A stretch of DNA of 64,000 bases from Rhizophagus irregularis (taxonomy: Eukaryota; Glomeromycota; Glomeromycetes; Glomerales; Glomeraceae), in contig NC_089429.1 of assembly GCF_026210795.1 (NCBI RefSeq), forward strand, positions 7,845,001 to 7,909,000, given 5' to 3'. Below the pieces are notes generated by a model. It saw only the letters and a list, made by a program, of their open reading frames with translations. It searched no databases and was not told where the DNA came from. Shown piece by piece: positions 11,195-22,639 of the stretch. The position numbers and the translations under genes are program-made. Position 1 is the stretch's first letter; each line of letters starts with the position of its first letter.

Positions 11195-13770
11195 CTAATA
11201 AAAAACAGGTGATGGAGAAGGCGGATCCTCAAGCTGTTCACGCTTCATTGGATTTATAGTACGCGCCTTTTTGCCAGTAGGTTTTTTTGGAGATTGCTTA
11301 ATAGGCCGAATATAAGTTTTCAATGCTGAAGTTTTAGAGGATAAAATTGAATTGCGGCTGTGTGATTTCTTTAACTTCTCAAGTACGTCAACAGTTTCAT
11401 TTAAACCTTTCTGTGCAAAAAAAGATCAGAAATGAGATGCTTCATTATAAGAAAAACCAAAAATAATAAACTTACTCCGAAATTCCATAATATCGGTAGC
11501 GCATGCATAAGTTCGTAGTGATCCTCCCAACTGATTGGGAACCGGAAAGTACCGAGGAGAAACATAAGATAAACTTTCTTAGCAGGAATGTCCATTCCCC
11601 AAATTTGCACATCTTGTCCTAGTAAATGTGGACACTTGGTTTAATAATTATTGAAAAGTTAAAACTCAAAAGTTCACACTTCGCTTTACTTACCATGTGT
11701 ATGAAGAAACCATACACGAAGTTGTCTCATAACCTTATAATCGCCACATGGAAGCATCGTTGCAATGTTATTGAGAAGGTCTCGCATACCCCAGCATCCA
11801 CGAACGTGGTCTTTCAGATATCGAGGAAAATCATCGGTGTTATACCCACCGGACATCTCTATCATCCCAAATTCAAACGGTCTATTACCAGTAGACTCAA
11901 AAACTCCATCAATTTTAAGACCTAATGGTTTATTGTCCTCAGGCTTAATGTTACGTCGAATCAAGCGCTGATTTGCGCTTGCTTGAAGATAGAATTCTCC
12001 TCTAGTTTGAGAGAAAGCAATATATTTCAATTATTAAAGTGAAAAACATTTGACATGAAATTCTGAAACATACGGAATATAAACATATTTATTATAAATG
12101 TTTGAGACGTATTGTAAAATGGGATGCAATAGAAGTGATCCCAAAATAGATTCTTGTTCACAAGGACAGTGGAACGCGTTCGTAGGATTGAAAACTACAT
12201 CCGCACTTAATATTAAAAATAAATTAATGATCAGAACAATAACAAAATTAAAATGACATCGTTATACAAAATACTTACAACCATCGAAGTACATTTACAA
12301 CAAATACCATTTGTTTATTTTTTGCATCGAATTTTGCGTTGTTAATACATTCCGAGTATTCCGCAAGGGAGTTCTGCAATTAGTTAATAATAGAATTAAA
12401 TATACAATAGTACATTATCAAGAGTTTTATTAAATACTTACTGTTTCTAATAAATCGTTAAATAGTTTCTTCGCGTCTGGTCCTAGTGAATCCTTGGGAA
12501 ATTCAACGCTTTCTTGTAAATATTCCCAGTCGTCGCTCCCAATCCACTCTGGCTGTTGAATCTTCGTTCCAAGTCGTATAATCCCCATATAAGATGGACT
12601 ATGTGCAAATGAATATAAGTTAGATTGAAAAGCAGAGGGAAAAGAAATAATGATCTAAAACTTACTGGGATTTATGTAAAGAAGAATGGCCACTTATTAC
12701 GTCAACTACCGATTTGCCAGAAGGCAATATCCAAGTTTCCATTGGGCTATCATCAGTGGGGTATACTGAAGTAGAGATTCTATTCTTTGATTTAAATTCG
12801 GTAGTAGCGATGCTTGGTCCAACTTCAGACCCGACAAACTCAACATCCAGGTCATCCTTGTACTCATTATCATTAATGTTGGAATATATTTCTGATTCAT
12901 CGCCTGAATTTACAATTTCTGTAGTTTCTACGAGAGGAGCTACACTGCTATCTTTGGAATATTTTCCTTTCTTTACATCAACTCCTACATTGAAAGTTTC
13001 GTTATATACAAATAAGTAATTACTTAATACATTATTTAATGAATATAGAGTGTGAATGTATTACCAGTACCATTGTGATTTTCTTTGTTTTCCTTGTATG
13101 TATTTATTATCTCTTCCCATAGGATTCTTAACTTTTTATATAACCGTCTATTTTCAGCATCTACCTGTTGTAAAGAAGAGACTCGTTAGTAGTGCATTAG
13201 GGCGCCTGAATTGAGGACTTGGGATGGGTACCAAGTTGTCAAACCCAGTAATTCTCCTAAAGTCAATCGCAATCAACCCGGAGTTGCCTTAACTTATTAT
13301 ATTTCACATTTAATTCCTCCTCCAGAATTAAAAAATCTTTATTAACGACAAATTTAGGGCGCCTGAATTGAGGACTTGGGATGGATACCAAGTTGTCAAA
13401 CCCAGTAATTCTCCTAAAGTCAATCGCAATCAACCCGGAGTTACCCACAAACTGCGAAATATAAAACGCACCTTATTTTTTAAATAAATATAGCTTTCTT
13501 TATCAAAAATTTGTTCCGCTTCTTTTAGAAACTTAGTTTTCCACATAATGTTAAGATTGTCCCACGTATTTGGGAATGATATCGATTCAACAATAACCTT
13601 ACGGTTGCGTAGTAGAAAGCCATAATACGATAAATACGATAATTTTTCTTGTCCTTTAAGATAGTTATGGAGTTCTAAAACCAAATAAAGAATTTTAACT
13701 CCTGAAAGTGGTGAGAATACATAGGAAGAATATGAAACAAATGAGACTTACTATCTTGATCACTGTTCAT
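11195..13770 (-). CDS. Ten-exon gene of a Glomeromycotina-specific family; possible PD-(D/E)XK nuclease-like core
   Basis: Minus-strand exons can be joined in consistent phase: 13752-13770, 13472-13674, 13065-13164, 12666-12984, 12442-12598, 12279-12373, 12074-12205, 11694-12001, 11476-11618 and 11195-11410. They give about 563 residues from ATG 13770 to TAG 11195. Nearly all introns are 50-90 bases with GTAAG/GTATG donors; the exception is 13165-13471 (307 bases). Its donor (GTGCGT) is weaker, and it contains two 89-base repeats with a short open stretch between them, so an extra exon or a damaged gene is possible there. The N-terminus is polar with predicted helices. The middle has 'TWILPSGKSVVDV', a motif I associate with a large uncharacterised Rhizophagus family. 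Exon 8 carries 'LKIDGVF' followed by 'FGMIEMSGG', the D...E-x-x spacing of PD-(D/E)XK nuclease-like folds, although the usual lysine is a serine. The C-terminus is basic and proline-rich. The function is unknown and the nuclease idea is inference. Confidence 0.75.
13197..13285. repeat. 89-bp interspersed repeat, copy 1
   Basis: This copy matches 13354-13442 base for base apart from one visible G/A difference, in the same orientation. It begins 'ttagggcgcctgaattgagg' and ends 'aacccggagtt'. It is much richer in G+C than its surroundings. Both copies sit in the long intron of the ten-exon gene, with 68 bases between them. Confidence 0.9.
13354..13442. repeat. 89-bp interspersed repeat, copy 2
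   Basis: Second direct copy of the 89-base element. On the gene's strand it is open in one frame into the 68-base spacer, which reads like coiled coil (LILEEELNVKYNKL). The pair could therefore have invaded or duplicated around a former exon. It does not match any RNA gene or transposon end that I know. Confidence 0.9.
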
Positions 13771-15158
13771 TTTTAAAAAATTCTCTGTTTAAAACGTCGA
13801 CTTTAAGTTTGATAAAAAATAATAAAAAAAACTGTCGAAGCTTTCTTTCTTAATCATGACTAATAAAATAAACTCTTGTGGCTTAATATGACGAAATACA
13901 GCAGAGCAAAGTAAAAAAGCCATTTTGAAAGTCAGAAAAGTTGTTGAGAGGACTGATCAGTCTGATCACTGATACGATAAGTACGTCATTAGAAATCTGC
14001 GATGATCGACATTTGCCAGCCAATGAAATTGATAGATCATGTGATTAATCACGACGATAACTTATCGTTTTATTCCATGAAACAAAAAGAAATTGATATA
14101 CAATATATATCAATATATATATATATACAGTATCATTATATATATCAGTAAAATTAGCTTAATTTAATAAATTAATATCGAGTAGAATTGTAAAAATTAT
14201 TTATTCAAAAAATTTCCTTCATGAATTTTTATATCAAAACGTTTTGTTGGGAAAAATGATCACTGAATCACAATTCTCTAACAAGGCTTTTAAGAAAAAC
14301 ACGTTTACGCGAATTAACCAACAAATGTGATTACAAAAGGTATTATTTGATCCCAACTTGCTGCTGCGCGTCATTACGGTTTCAATAAGTTTGCTGTGCC
14401 ACAATTCTCTACGGTTGAACCAATTTATTTATAATTTATTTAAGGATTATCACATCCATAAAAAGAAAGTCGCATAATAATAAGGAAGCATATGAAAAGA
14501 ATAAAAGAACAACGAAACCATAACAGATAATACCCATGTAATTAATTATGTTAATGAAAACCTTAAAATCCGGTTTTAAATAATTTATTTAATTAAAAAT
14601 AAAAATTTTTAACAATCAGGGAAAAATTAAAATAATAATTACAAGAAATACACAAAGAATACACAAAAAGATTTTTTGCGGATAACCTTTTTAAAAAAAT
14701 TTGGGTTGTATTTATCATGATATTCTTTACGGAGTTGATTTCCGAAAAAGTTCCTTTTGGATCACACGCTCTTCATTGTACGTAGATCCGTGGCAACCTC
14801 TATATGAACAAATTTGGATAAAAAATTTGTTTATCGATATTTTTTTTTAAAAAAAGAATTTTAGAATTTGTATTATTTACAATTATAAAATTGGATTTTA
14901 TTTTATCAATAATTAGTCATTTCGAACTTTCTTTTTTTTTTTTTAAAAAAAAAATAAAGTTGGTCCGGAATTCCGGAATATAGGTCATTTGCTTTCAAAA
15001 CATTGACTTGTCTTATATTTTATTCACATTTTTTTTAAAAAAAGTAATTCTTTATTCAATGTTAACCAAATATAAAATACATATGAAAATTACGACATAA
15101 AAAAAAAATAAAACAAATTTTGTTAAATAAAAATAATAAAACTTTTTTTTTTAAAGAA
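13771..15158. other. Intergenic DNA: AT microsatellite and T/A hairpin
   Basis: No gene seen. A TA-rich microsatellite lies at about 14100-14150 ('atatatatatatacag'). A long T run running directly into an A run with mirrored C/G ends lies at 14926-14960. Sequence downstream of the first HMG gene is very rich in T and A homopolymers. Confidence 0.5.
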
Positions 15159-15482
15159 TTATTCAGATTTTTTAGTAGAATAAATTTCAAAGACACGCTC
15201 AGAAAGTTTCTTATAGACAGCTTTTTCTTCGCTGGATGCTTGTTTCCATAAAATACTAGCGGCTTTACTGATGACACGCATACTATAAATTCCTTTTCGT
15301 TTTGCTTCATTATGTACGTTTATTCTGCATATTAAAAATGAATTAGGAGGTTTTTTTGTTCGAGGACCGACTGGAGAAATGTATGATTCCGGATTATTAA
15401 ATAAAGGGGGGAAAATATTTTTTCTATCAATCATATTAATTAAAGATGTCGCCAAGTTTTCAATTTCTGACATTTTTATCAA
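15159..15482 (-). CDS. MATA-type HMG-box protein, short paralogue
   Basis: A 107-residue ORF, ATG 15482 to a stop at 15159. After a ~25-residue helix-like N-terminus and the block 'NIFPPLFNNPESYISPVG' comes a MATA_HMG box at about residues 42-103 (starts KKPPNSFLICR, then 'MRVISKAASILWK' and 'SSEEKAVYKKLSERVF'). Such boxes bind and bend DNA in the nucleus. In fungi they include mating-type and other developmental regulators, and Rhizophagus carries many paralogues. The protein stops right after the box, lacking the Ser/Pro/Asn-rich tail of its neighbour at 16838-17398, so it is either a naturally minimal or a C-terminally shortened copy. A TATA box lies about 80-90 bases upstream. The box is intact; a specific role cannot be read from the sequence. 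Confidence 0.85.
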   Translation of the reverse strand: MIKMSEIENLATSLINMIDRKNIFPPLFNNPESYISPVGPRTKKPPNSFLICRINVHNEAKRKGIYSMRVISKAASILWKQASSEEKAVYKKLSERVFEIYSTKKSE

Positions 15483-15560
15483 ATTTGGATTTTTTTTTAT
15501 TATTATTTGGGAAAAAGGGAGAAAGTTTTTGGAGTTAATGAAAATAAATGATAAATTTGG

Positions 15561-15575
15561 GCGCTTTATATATGA
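15561..15575 (-). promoter_or_regulatory. TATA box of the short HMG gene
   Basis: The minus strand reads CATATATAAAGCGCCC about 80-90 bases before ATG 15482. The other HMG gene has TATATAAACGC at a similar distance, so the position is conserved between the duplicates. Confidence 0.6.
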
Positions 15576-15833
15576 GTTTCTTCAAAAAAGATTGGGCGGA
15601 ATTTACAATCGATGAAATCTGCAACACATAAAAATATTGCATATTTGACTTTAAGTGAGTATTTGGAAAATGGAACAAATATATTTTATTGGTGTACAAT
15701 AAAAGTAAAATTACCCTAAACAATTATCAATTGTATATTAATTGTATTAACTTTTTATGGAATAATAAATTATCGACTTTCCAATAGATCTAACAGAATG
15801 TCGGAATTAATTTATAATGCCTTAAAAAAATTT

Positions 15834-16070
15834 GCAGATCTTTGGGCCAAACCAAACATAATCTTGGCCAAGTATCATATCACGTGAATCACGCGATTTC
15901 CTTATTCGCGTTTGAACGATAGAAGGAAGGGAGGTTCAATATGTTTATTCTAGGCGTCTAAATGAATTACGTAAAAAAATGCTGTAGAACAATGTGATCA
16001 TCGAGGGCGTATTTCATGAGAATTTTTTAAGATATGGAATTCTTTAAAAAGAACAATTAAAGTGAAAGAT
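15834..16070. repeat. Duplicated HMG upstream block, copy 1
   Basis: This block, upstream of the short HMG gene, matches 18028-18255 over its length: both contain 'tgggcca', 'aatcttggcca', 'atatcacgtgaatcac', 'tagaacaatgtgatcat' and 'gagggcgtatttcatgaga'. It includes a CACGTG site. The offset (about 2.19 kb) is close to that of the HMG genes (1.92 kb), so gene and upstream region were duplicated together in tandem. Confidence 0.85.
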
Positions 16071-16837
16071 TATTTATTAATAAAACTGTTGTTTATTTTA
16101 ATCTAATCACAGAATAATTAGAATAATTGGTGAAACATAAAAATTAGATGAATAATAAAATAAATGTGTAGCATTGTGTAGCAATAAATTTCAACGAATT
16201 TTTACATAAAAAAAAAATAAAGAACCTAAATGAGGCATTTTACATATTTAGATAATTTATTTTATTTATTTTTTTTCCTCAAAAAAAAAAATCCGAAATT
16301 TTATATCACGCTTTTCTTATCATAGCAGTAAGCAGTACTATAAATTTGAATAGATCGATAATTGTATGACGACCGTGAGACCATATAATTGATACATGTA
16401 TTTTGTGATACACAATGCAAGATTATTTATGGTTATTTGCGTGTACTCGTGTACCTTAGATCAGTCATATCAATTTATCATGTAAGATAAATTTTTTGTC
16501 GTCCTTGGATTAAAATCATTAATTTGGGAGCGCAAAGTAATATAATCAGGTGAGACAATGCGAAGAAATCAAATCGTAAAAATCATATATTTTTAAAATA
16601 TTTAATGTATAATTAACGAAATTTGATATTTGTAAAATTGATTTGTTTATTAATAAAATATAAAAAAAAATTGTTCAATACATTCTATAGAAAGAAATAC
16701 GAAAAAAAATATGGAAAATTTAATATCACAGTAAGTATTTTCATGCAGATAATAATTGATGAGTAAAAAAAATTGATAAAAGAAGGATAATATTTTCTAA
16801 ACTAAAAAGAAAAGAAAATGATTAATATTAAACTAAA

Positions 16838-17398
16838 TTAAATCCATTGATGATTTTCATCGAAATCATTATAATTAAATGAATTAAATGAATTAAATGG
16901 AATGACTTGGTTGTTATCGTGATCGTTAAAATAATTATTTAATGTTGTTTCGAGTATAGAGGATGGAGAAGGGAAAGGAAGTGGATGAGAAATAGGTGAA
17001 GGTTGAGTTGTTAATTCAATTTTAAATGAAGTTGAATTAACTAAATTTGAACTTCTTAATATATGGATTTCATAAACACGTTCGGCTATATTTTTGTATA
17101 CATCCTTTTCTTCAGGGGTCGCACTATTCCATAATATGCCGGCTGCCTTGCTAATTACTCGCATGTTGTGAGCTCCTTTTCTGTTCGCTTCTTTGGAGAC
17201 ATTTCTTCTGCATATAAGAAATGAATTAGTAGGTTTTTTTGGTCTTGATCCAGCTGGGGCAATAAATGATTCGGGATCATTAAATAAGGGGGGGAAAATA
17301 TTTTTTCTATTTAATTTTTGAACTAGAGATGTTGCTAAAAATTCTATTTGAAACTTATTTTCGATCATTTTAATGATTTCGAGATTTTGAGATTTCAA
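16838..17398 (-). CDS. MATA-type HMG-box protein, long paralogue
   Basis: A 186-residue ORF, ATG 17398 to stop 16838. The N-terminal block (IEFLATSLVQKLNRKNIFPP) parallels the neighbour at 15159-15482. The MATA_HMG box covers about residues 55-115 (KKPTNSFLICRRNV, 'MRVISKAAGILWN', 'TPEEKDVYKNIAERVYEI') with the conserved aromatic and basic positions present. A Ser/Pro-rich and then Asn/Phe/Asp-rich tail follows (PSPISHPLPFPSPSS; 'FNSFNSFNYNDFDENHQW'), of the kind often found in activation regions. It is expected to be a sequence-specific nuclear DNA-binding regulator. Whether it has any mating role is not shown by the sequence. Single exon, same strand as its paralogue, with its own TATA box and a copy of the upstream block. 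Confidence 0.88.
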   Translation of the reverse strand: MKSQNLEIIKMIENKFQIEFLATSLVQKLNRKNIFPPLFNDPESFIAPAGSRPKKPTNSFLICRRNVSKEANRKGAHNMRVISKAAGILWNSATPEEKDVYKNIAERVYEIHILRSSNLVNSTSFKIELTTQPSPISHPLPFPSPSSILETTLNNYFNDHDNNQVIPFNSFNSFNYNDFDENHQWI

Positions 17399-17491
17399 GA
17401 TTTTTATAAATATTGGGAAGAGAGATATTTATGAGATTTATGAGTTTTTTGTTTTCTTTCTTTTTGAAAAAAAAAAACATGAAAAAAACTT

Positions 17492-17508
17492 AAGCGTTTA
17501 TATATCTG
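17492..17508 (-). promoter_or_regulatory. TATA box of the long HMG gene
   Basis: The minus strand reads CAGATATATAAACGCTTAAG about 95-110 bases upstream of ATG 17398, in the position matching the TATA box of the neighbouring HMG gene. Confidence 0.6.
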
Positions 17509-18027
17509 TTTTTACAATAATAATATCAAAAGATAACTAATGTATTGTGAAAGAAATTTGACCGTATGACATAATACTTTTGCTTTCAAACGACGTACAG
17601 ACAATATTCAATGACCAAAAATAGTTATGCATTAATTAATTAATTAATTACTTTGTTCAATAACTATACTAGGAACAAAATATGATCCATGTATGTAACA
17701 TTTGGAATGTATGTAACACTTGGAAATTTCCAAACAAATTTCAAATCTTATTTGTTTGACGTCAAAATCCTTTTATAAAATTACCTTGTAATGTTAAATC
17801 ATTTTATTCCCTGTATGGTATAGTTCAAATCTATTGTTATTTGTAAGAATTCGTGATATATTTTTTATTTTTATTTTTATATGCTTTTAAATTTCATGCG
17901 CCAATAAAAATTTTGTTGTAGCATTTATTTATTATAATGCATGTAATTGAAAAGAATTTTAACAATCAAGTTTTTTTATTTTTTGAAAAAAAAAATAAAA
18001 ATCATAATTTATAATGCCTTAACAAAA

Positions 18028-18255
18028 TTTGTAGATCCTTGGGCCAAATTAACATAATCTTGGCCAGATATCATCGTATCAGATATCACGTGAATCACAC
18101 AATTTCCTTTTCGCGTCTAAAGTATAGAATGAAGAATGTATATTCTAGACGTACGTAAAGGATGTTGTAGAACAATGTGATCATTGAGGGCGTATTTCAT
18201 GAGACTTTTTAAGATATGAATTTCTTTAAAAGGAACGATTGAAAAGTGATTTTTT
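18028..18255. repeat. Duplicated HMG upstream block, copy 2
   Basis: Partner of 15834-16070, lying upstream of the long HMG gene. It retains the CACGTG site and the words 'acaatgtgatcat' and 'gagggcgtatttcatgag', with scattered substitutions and small indels. This is an older duplication than the A/B copies further on. Confidence 0.85.
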
Positions 18256-20040
18256 TAAAAAAATATTCATTATAAAAAATATGTTGTTTATTTTAATCCA
18301 TTTTAGTATAATTAGTACAAACATATGTGAAACAAAGAATGGACAAATAAAATTTGTTTCATGATTTAAAAAAAAAAATTTATAATGATTTTAATTGATT
18401 TTATTATGTACACAAAAACATCAAAATTCTTAATAGGTTAGTTCAATTTCACTTGATTCTAAACTCTAACAGGTTTCAAATAATAATAGTAAAAGTAAAT
18501 TGTTTCATTTAAGAACTCATCTGATGTATGTTGGCGTCTCAGAATTGGTCATATGTTGTCTTTTGTTTGATATTCTTTTTTTTTTCTAAAAAAAAAAAGA
18601 ATCTAAATGAGGCATCTTACCAAAGAAAAACATTCAATGTGAACAAATTAGGCAAATTATTTCTTTTTTTTTCTTCCCCCTAAAAAAAATACTTTCTTTT
18701 TAAAAAAAAATAATAAATAAATTGTATCACTCATGCAATTCTAAATCGTTCTTTTATTTCATCAATCTACTTTTTGTAGATCGGTATTATGATTGCGTTG
18801 AGTCCCAATTTGTAAATCAATTAAATCATTTATTTTGTTTATCACAAAGTATTTTTTTTTTTGTTATTACCCCACATCCGAAAATAAAAAGTTCTATAAA
18901 TTTGTTCATTGAATCTTCTTTGGACGAATTGTATTAAAATAATATTTAATTAGCCGCAGCGTTAATATAATTTATTTATTTAAGGAGGATCCGTCAATTC
19001 AATGATTTTATTATATTAATTTATATTACATCACGTGTTTGATATGTTGATTCAACATTAGGAACAATTTACCAGATAAAATATAAAATTATTTTCTTTT
19101 TTTTTTTTTTTGACCTGGCCAAATTTTACTCATTCATTCAATTTTACTCATTTATTCGATTTAGAATCTAAAATATAACTACTGTGAATTGCAAAAAAAA
19201 ATTTTTTTGTTAAAATATAGATATCATACGACCCGTAGGGTAGAAACGGATCAAATATTATAAAGTCAACTACCATAATAAATTTTGATTTTTTTTCTTT
19301 TAGATTGATGCAATCTATGTTAAATATTCAATGAAAAAGTTACAACTTTAGTTAATATTCCGAAATACAGCAGATAATTTCCCGGTAAGTTTGATTTATT
19401 AATATAAGTAGTAATTTAACTTAATTTTATTGGAGAAATAAATGTTCTTGATTCATGTCATAAGTTCATCTTTTAGCATCTACTTAAAACGAGAAAGAAT
19501 AAATAAATATGTTCGTGGCACCATTTTTTTATAAGAATTTTGTCGATAATGAAATATTTAAAAACCTTATTGTTAACATCACAGCGATCGATGCAAGGTG
19601 CGAAAGTACTAGAGGGAAATCACTGGGATCGCCAACTCCATATGGTTTAACTTTTAATAATAATCCTTCCAAAAATGCAACCGCCAACATGATGGTCAAA
19701 AATAAAGGTAATCGGAAGCTTCCTTACAATGTTATATAAATTATTTATTTTAATCAATTGTTTCATATTTTTTTTTTCTTTCTTTTTTTAATTTCTTTCT
19801 TTTTTTTTAGTTATTTTGCATGTACTATCAATGTACTGTACTTGAGAGTTTTGTTAAATGGAGACGGTACAAATTAAAAGTACGTGAAGTACGTGGTTTA
19901 ACTATATTTGACAGGTTTTTTTTTTGCCAGCATTCAAATTATGGGATTATTTACTATAAATCTAAAATTTATTATTGATTACAGATTATTCAGTTTATTC
20001 TAATTTATTAAATCAGGTGTATGTCATAGGAATGGCGGAC
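18256..20040. other. AT-rich intergenic DNA
   Basis: Several T-run/A-run inverted pairs (for example 18573-18599) and poly-A/T tracts. A stretch at 19509-19739 is open on both strands. The minus strand reads as a hydrophobic, membrane-like peptide (VKPYGVGDPSDFPLVLSHL) of about 60 residues, the plus strand as a polar 76-residue ORF. I cannot say which, if either, is real. No other feature. Confidence 0.35.
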
Positions 20041-20063
20041 GACTCGCTCGGCTCAGTATAGGA

Positions 20064-20228
20064 GCACCACCACCACCACCACCACCACATCCACCACATC
20101 CATCACAACCACCATAACCACCACAACCACCACAACCACTACTACCACAACCACCACCACCACCACCACCACATCCACCACAATCATCACAACCATCACA
20201 ACCATCACAACCATCACAACCATCACAC
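20064..20228. repeat. CCA/CAT trinucleotide microsatellite
   Basis: About 165 bases of (CCA)n broken by CAT and CAA triplets. On the minus strand it yields simple Gly/Cys/Asp or Val/Met repeats in the different frames, which I treat as a by-product of the repeat and not as a protein. The flanking 20240-20395 is unusually GC-rich for this window, with words like 'ggttcggttcc' and 'ggaacgaaccgactc' that may be the degraded ends of another small element. Confidence 0.85.
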
Positions 20229-20487
20229 TCTTCCACTGCCCGGCGTAGGAGGTTCGGTTCCATAATCGGTTTCTGTCACTTCGGTCCAGATCCGAGTCAG
20301 TACATATCAAAATTTATCAAACCCGATTTGGAAGTTGGAACCTGATGTACCAAACCGAATGGAACGAACCGACTCAAGTCGCTCAACCCATCTCTAGGTG
20401 TGTAGCAAAACAATATCATTTTTTTTTAAATTAACTTTATACTGTAGATCATAGATCGTTGGATACTTAGATACTATACATTCCAGT

Positions 20488-20701
20488 TAGTGCTTCGATC
20501 CGGATGGGGTTTTAACGGATCAATCCGCGGTTTACTACGGTTTGGCAACGGTTTATTTGAGTTGGAGCTATAAGTTTGGCCAAAATTAATAAAATTTGAA
20601 GAAGAATAATTTTTTCAAATCTGACAAAAATTATAGTTTGACAAAAATAATAGAAAAATGTTGTGATCCTAATCAACGGATCAATCCGGATCGAAGCACT
20701 A
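20488..20701. mobile_element. hAT-type MITE, 214 bp, with 8-bp target duplication
   Basis: Ends TAGTGCTTCGATCCGGAT and ATCCGGATCGAAGCACTA are near-perfect inverted repeats with the hAT-style TAGNG start. They are flanked by perfect 8-bp direct repeats ATTCCAGT (20480-20487 and 20702-20709). It is the same length and end family as 9672-9885, and has no coding capacity. The TIRs are better preserved here than in the other copy. Confidence 0.9.
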
Positions 20702-21881
20702 ATTCCAGTTATGGTTGGAGAAACCTTGATACAGTAAATAAATCTCAAACATTTCCTTAATTATTATAATGAAATTAATGTTAAACGCTATGATGAGTTT
20801 GATAATAATTTTAAGATTATCCTAGCGAACAGTCCGTTGCTTCGCACGGGATCACACAAATAATATTCTATAGCATGAACAAATTCTTTAAATTTATTTA
20901 ATTACGATGATAAAATCATGATATCGTCGATAAATATTCATGATACGAATCTAATGATCAAATACAAATTGTGATATAGCAAACGAAAATGAATACACTA
21001 ATTAAAGATACGCTATAACGTTCACAACTTCACATACCGGAGAATATTTTATCGTCGGTTATCGAGGTTATCGAAAGTCATTGTTGTTGATATTGGGGTT
21101 GGTCGAATATCGGCCATAGTCTCTGATAATGTTTCAACCGTTAGAAGAGCACGCGAAGTTATTTCTAAATATCGAAAATGTTCGATGCATCAATTTGATA
21201 GCGTGCGATATTGTAACGGCACATAATCCAAATTAATTTATACAGGTGATCTAAATATCACCAAATTTTTTTCAATTTCTATATAGATTAGTATTAAAAG
21301 ATATAATTTTACTGATGGATGAAAAAAAGAATATATATATATAGTATATTATTTACAGTACACCAACACAATTGAATCTCTGAATTCTTTAAATTCTTCG
21401 GCAGAATTTAATATTTTGGCAATCCTACAATAAATATTAACGCGTCTTTCCCTTGTGAATAAAATTTTTTCAAATTAAGAGAATTTTATAGTTACAATAC
21501 AATTTTTTTTTTTTTTACTAGGAGAAAAAAGTCAATTTTTTTAAATATTTATTTGCATTAAAAAAAAGTTTGTTACCTTTTTTCAAAGGAGGGAAGAATA
21601 AAAAGTCAAGTACTTGAAATTCCACATTTCCAACTTTCGAAAGTGTTATTTCCAAGGATATTGGCATATTTTATTTGAATGATCGATCAAATTTTACATA
21701 TTTATGATAGATCTAAATCATCCAATAAGCTAGTTCTGATGCAAAAATGACATTTATATGGTGCCACCATATAGGCAGCTCTGATCAGTTGCATTTTTTC
21801 GATTTGTGTAATAATATGAAATATTCGATGTTGAACGTGTTTCACCATTTTATTTTGCATATGACGAATTGTCGTAATACG

Positions 21882-22100
21882 ATTTACCCCAGTATCACCG
21901 ACACTTTTATAATTAAAATTCCACCCCCACGTGACCGGTGACATTTAAAGGGATGTGAAAAAAATAATTTTGTGAGGCAAAAAAAACCAAAGTCCCTCAG
22001 ATAAATATAAACAGTGAAAACGCGGTGGGGTGTGATGCCGGTGATGAATATTACAAAATCACGTGGGGGTGGAAAAAGTGTCGGTGATACTGGGGAAGAT
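21882..22100. mobile_element. Mutator-like MITE in copy A with precise empty sites in B and C
   Basis: Ends ATTTACCCCAGTATCACCGA and its inverted partner closing at TCGGTGATACTGGGGAAGAT extend inwards through CCACCCCCACGTGA. Flanking direct repeats TCGTAATACG lie at 21872-21881 and 22101-22110 (9-10 bp, the Mutator/MULE range). Copies B (near 36600) and C (near 47895) read straight through this point with a single 'tcg(t)taatac', so they are the empty site. No ORF is credible inside. Confidence 0.88.
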
Positions 22101-22639
22101 TCGTAATACGGCAAAAATCACGTGACAGACCAACAGATCCAACATTCGTAGGTCGTAACAAAAGGTCAAGAAATTTTAATATAATCATAAGTTTCTACCA
22201 AATTAAAAATTTTAATTCGATTATTTCAGGTTCGACAAAAATTTTAATTTATCAATGTATTTATTTAGCAATTGAAGACATGATACAACTTTTAATTAAG
22301 GAGGATTTTAGGTACGAAGAAATTATTGAAACCATGAAATTTATAAATTAGTTAATTCTTAAAAAATTTTATTATTAGATCAATATTATAGATTAAATTA
22401 CTAGTATATAATTAGGCTAAATTAAACAGGATTGCCTTAATGATTACCTTCAAATTAAACGCTAACAAATTATTTTGTAAAGCTTTTTAGTCTAATTAAA
22501 TATTTAAAAATTCACTATTTTTTTAATAGATAATAATAATATTCCTACTTATTTCACACGTTTTAACGCCAATCGTCAAACCTCCGTTACATGTACAAGA
22601 AAAAATTCATAGATTTCACACACACTTCTAACAAGAATC

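Noticed and set aside
20024..20310. Two overlapping minus-strand ORFs of Gly/Cys and Val/Met repeats
   Set aside because: They only translate the CCA/CAT microsatellite in different frames, with no non-repetitive protein-like flank.
20240..20402. GC-rich block beside the microsatellite as a MITE
   Set aside because: 'ggtgtatg' and 'ggtgtgta' flank it, but they are imperfect and offset, and the inverted ends are too degraded to define.
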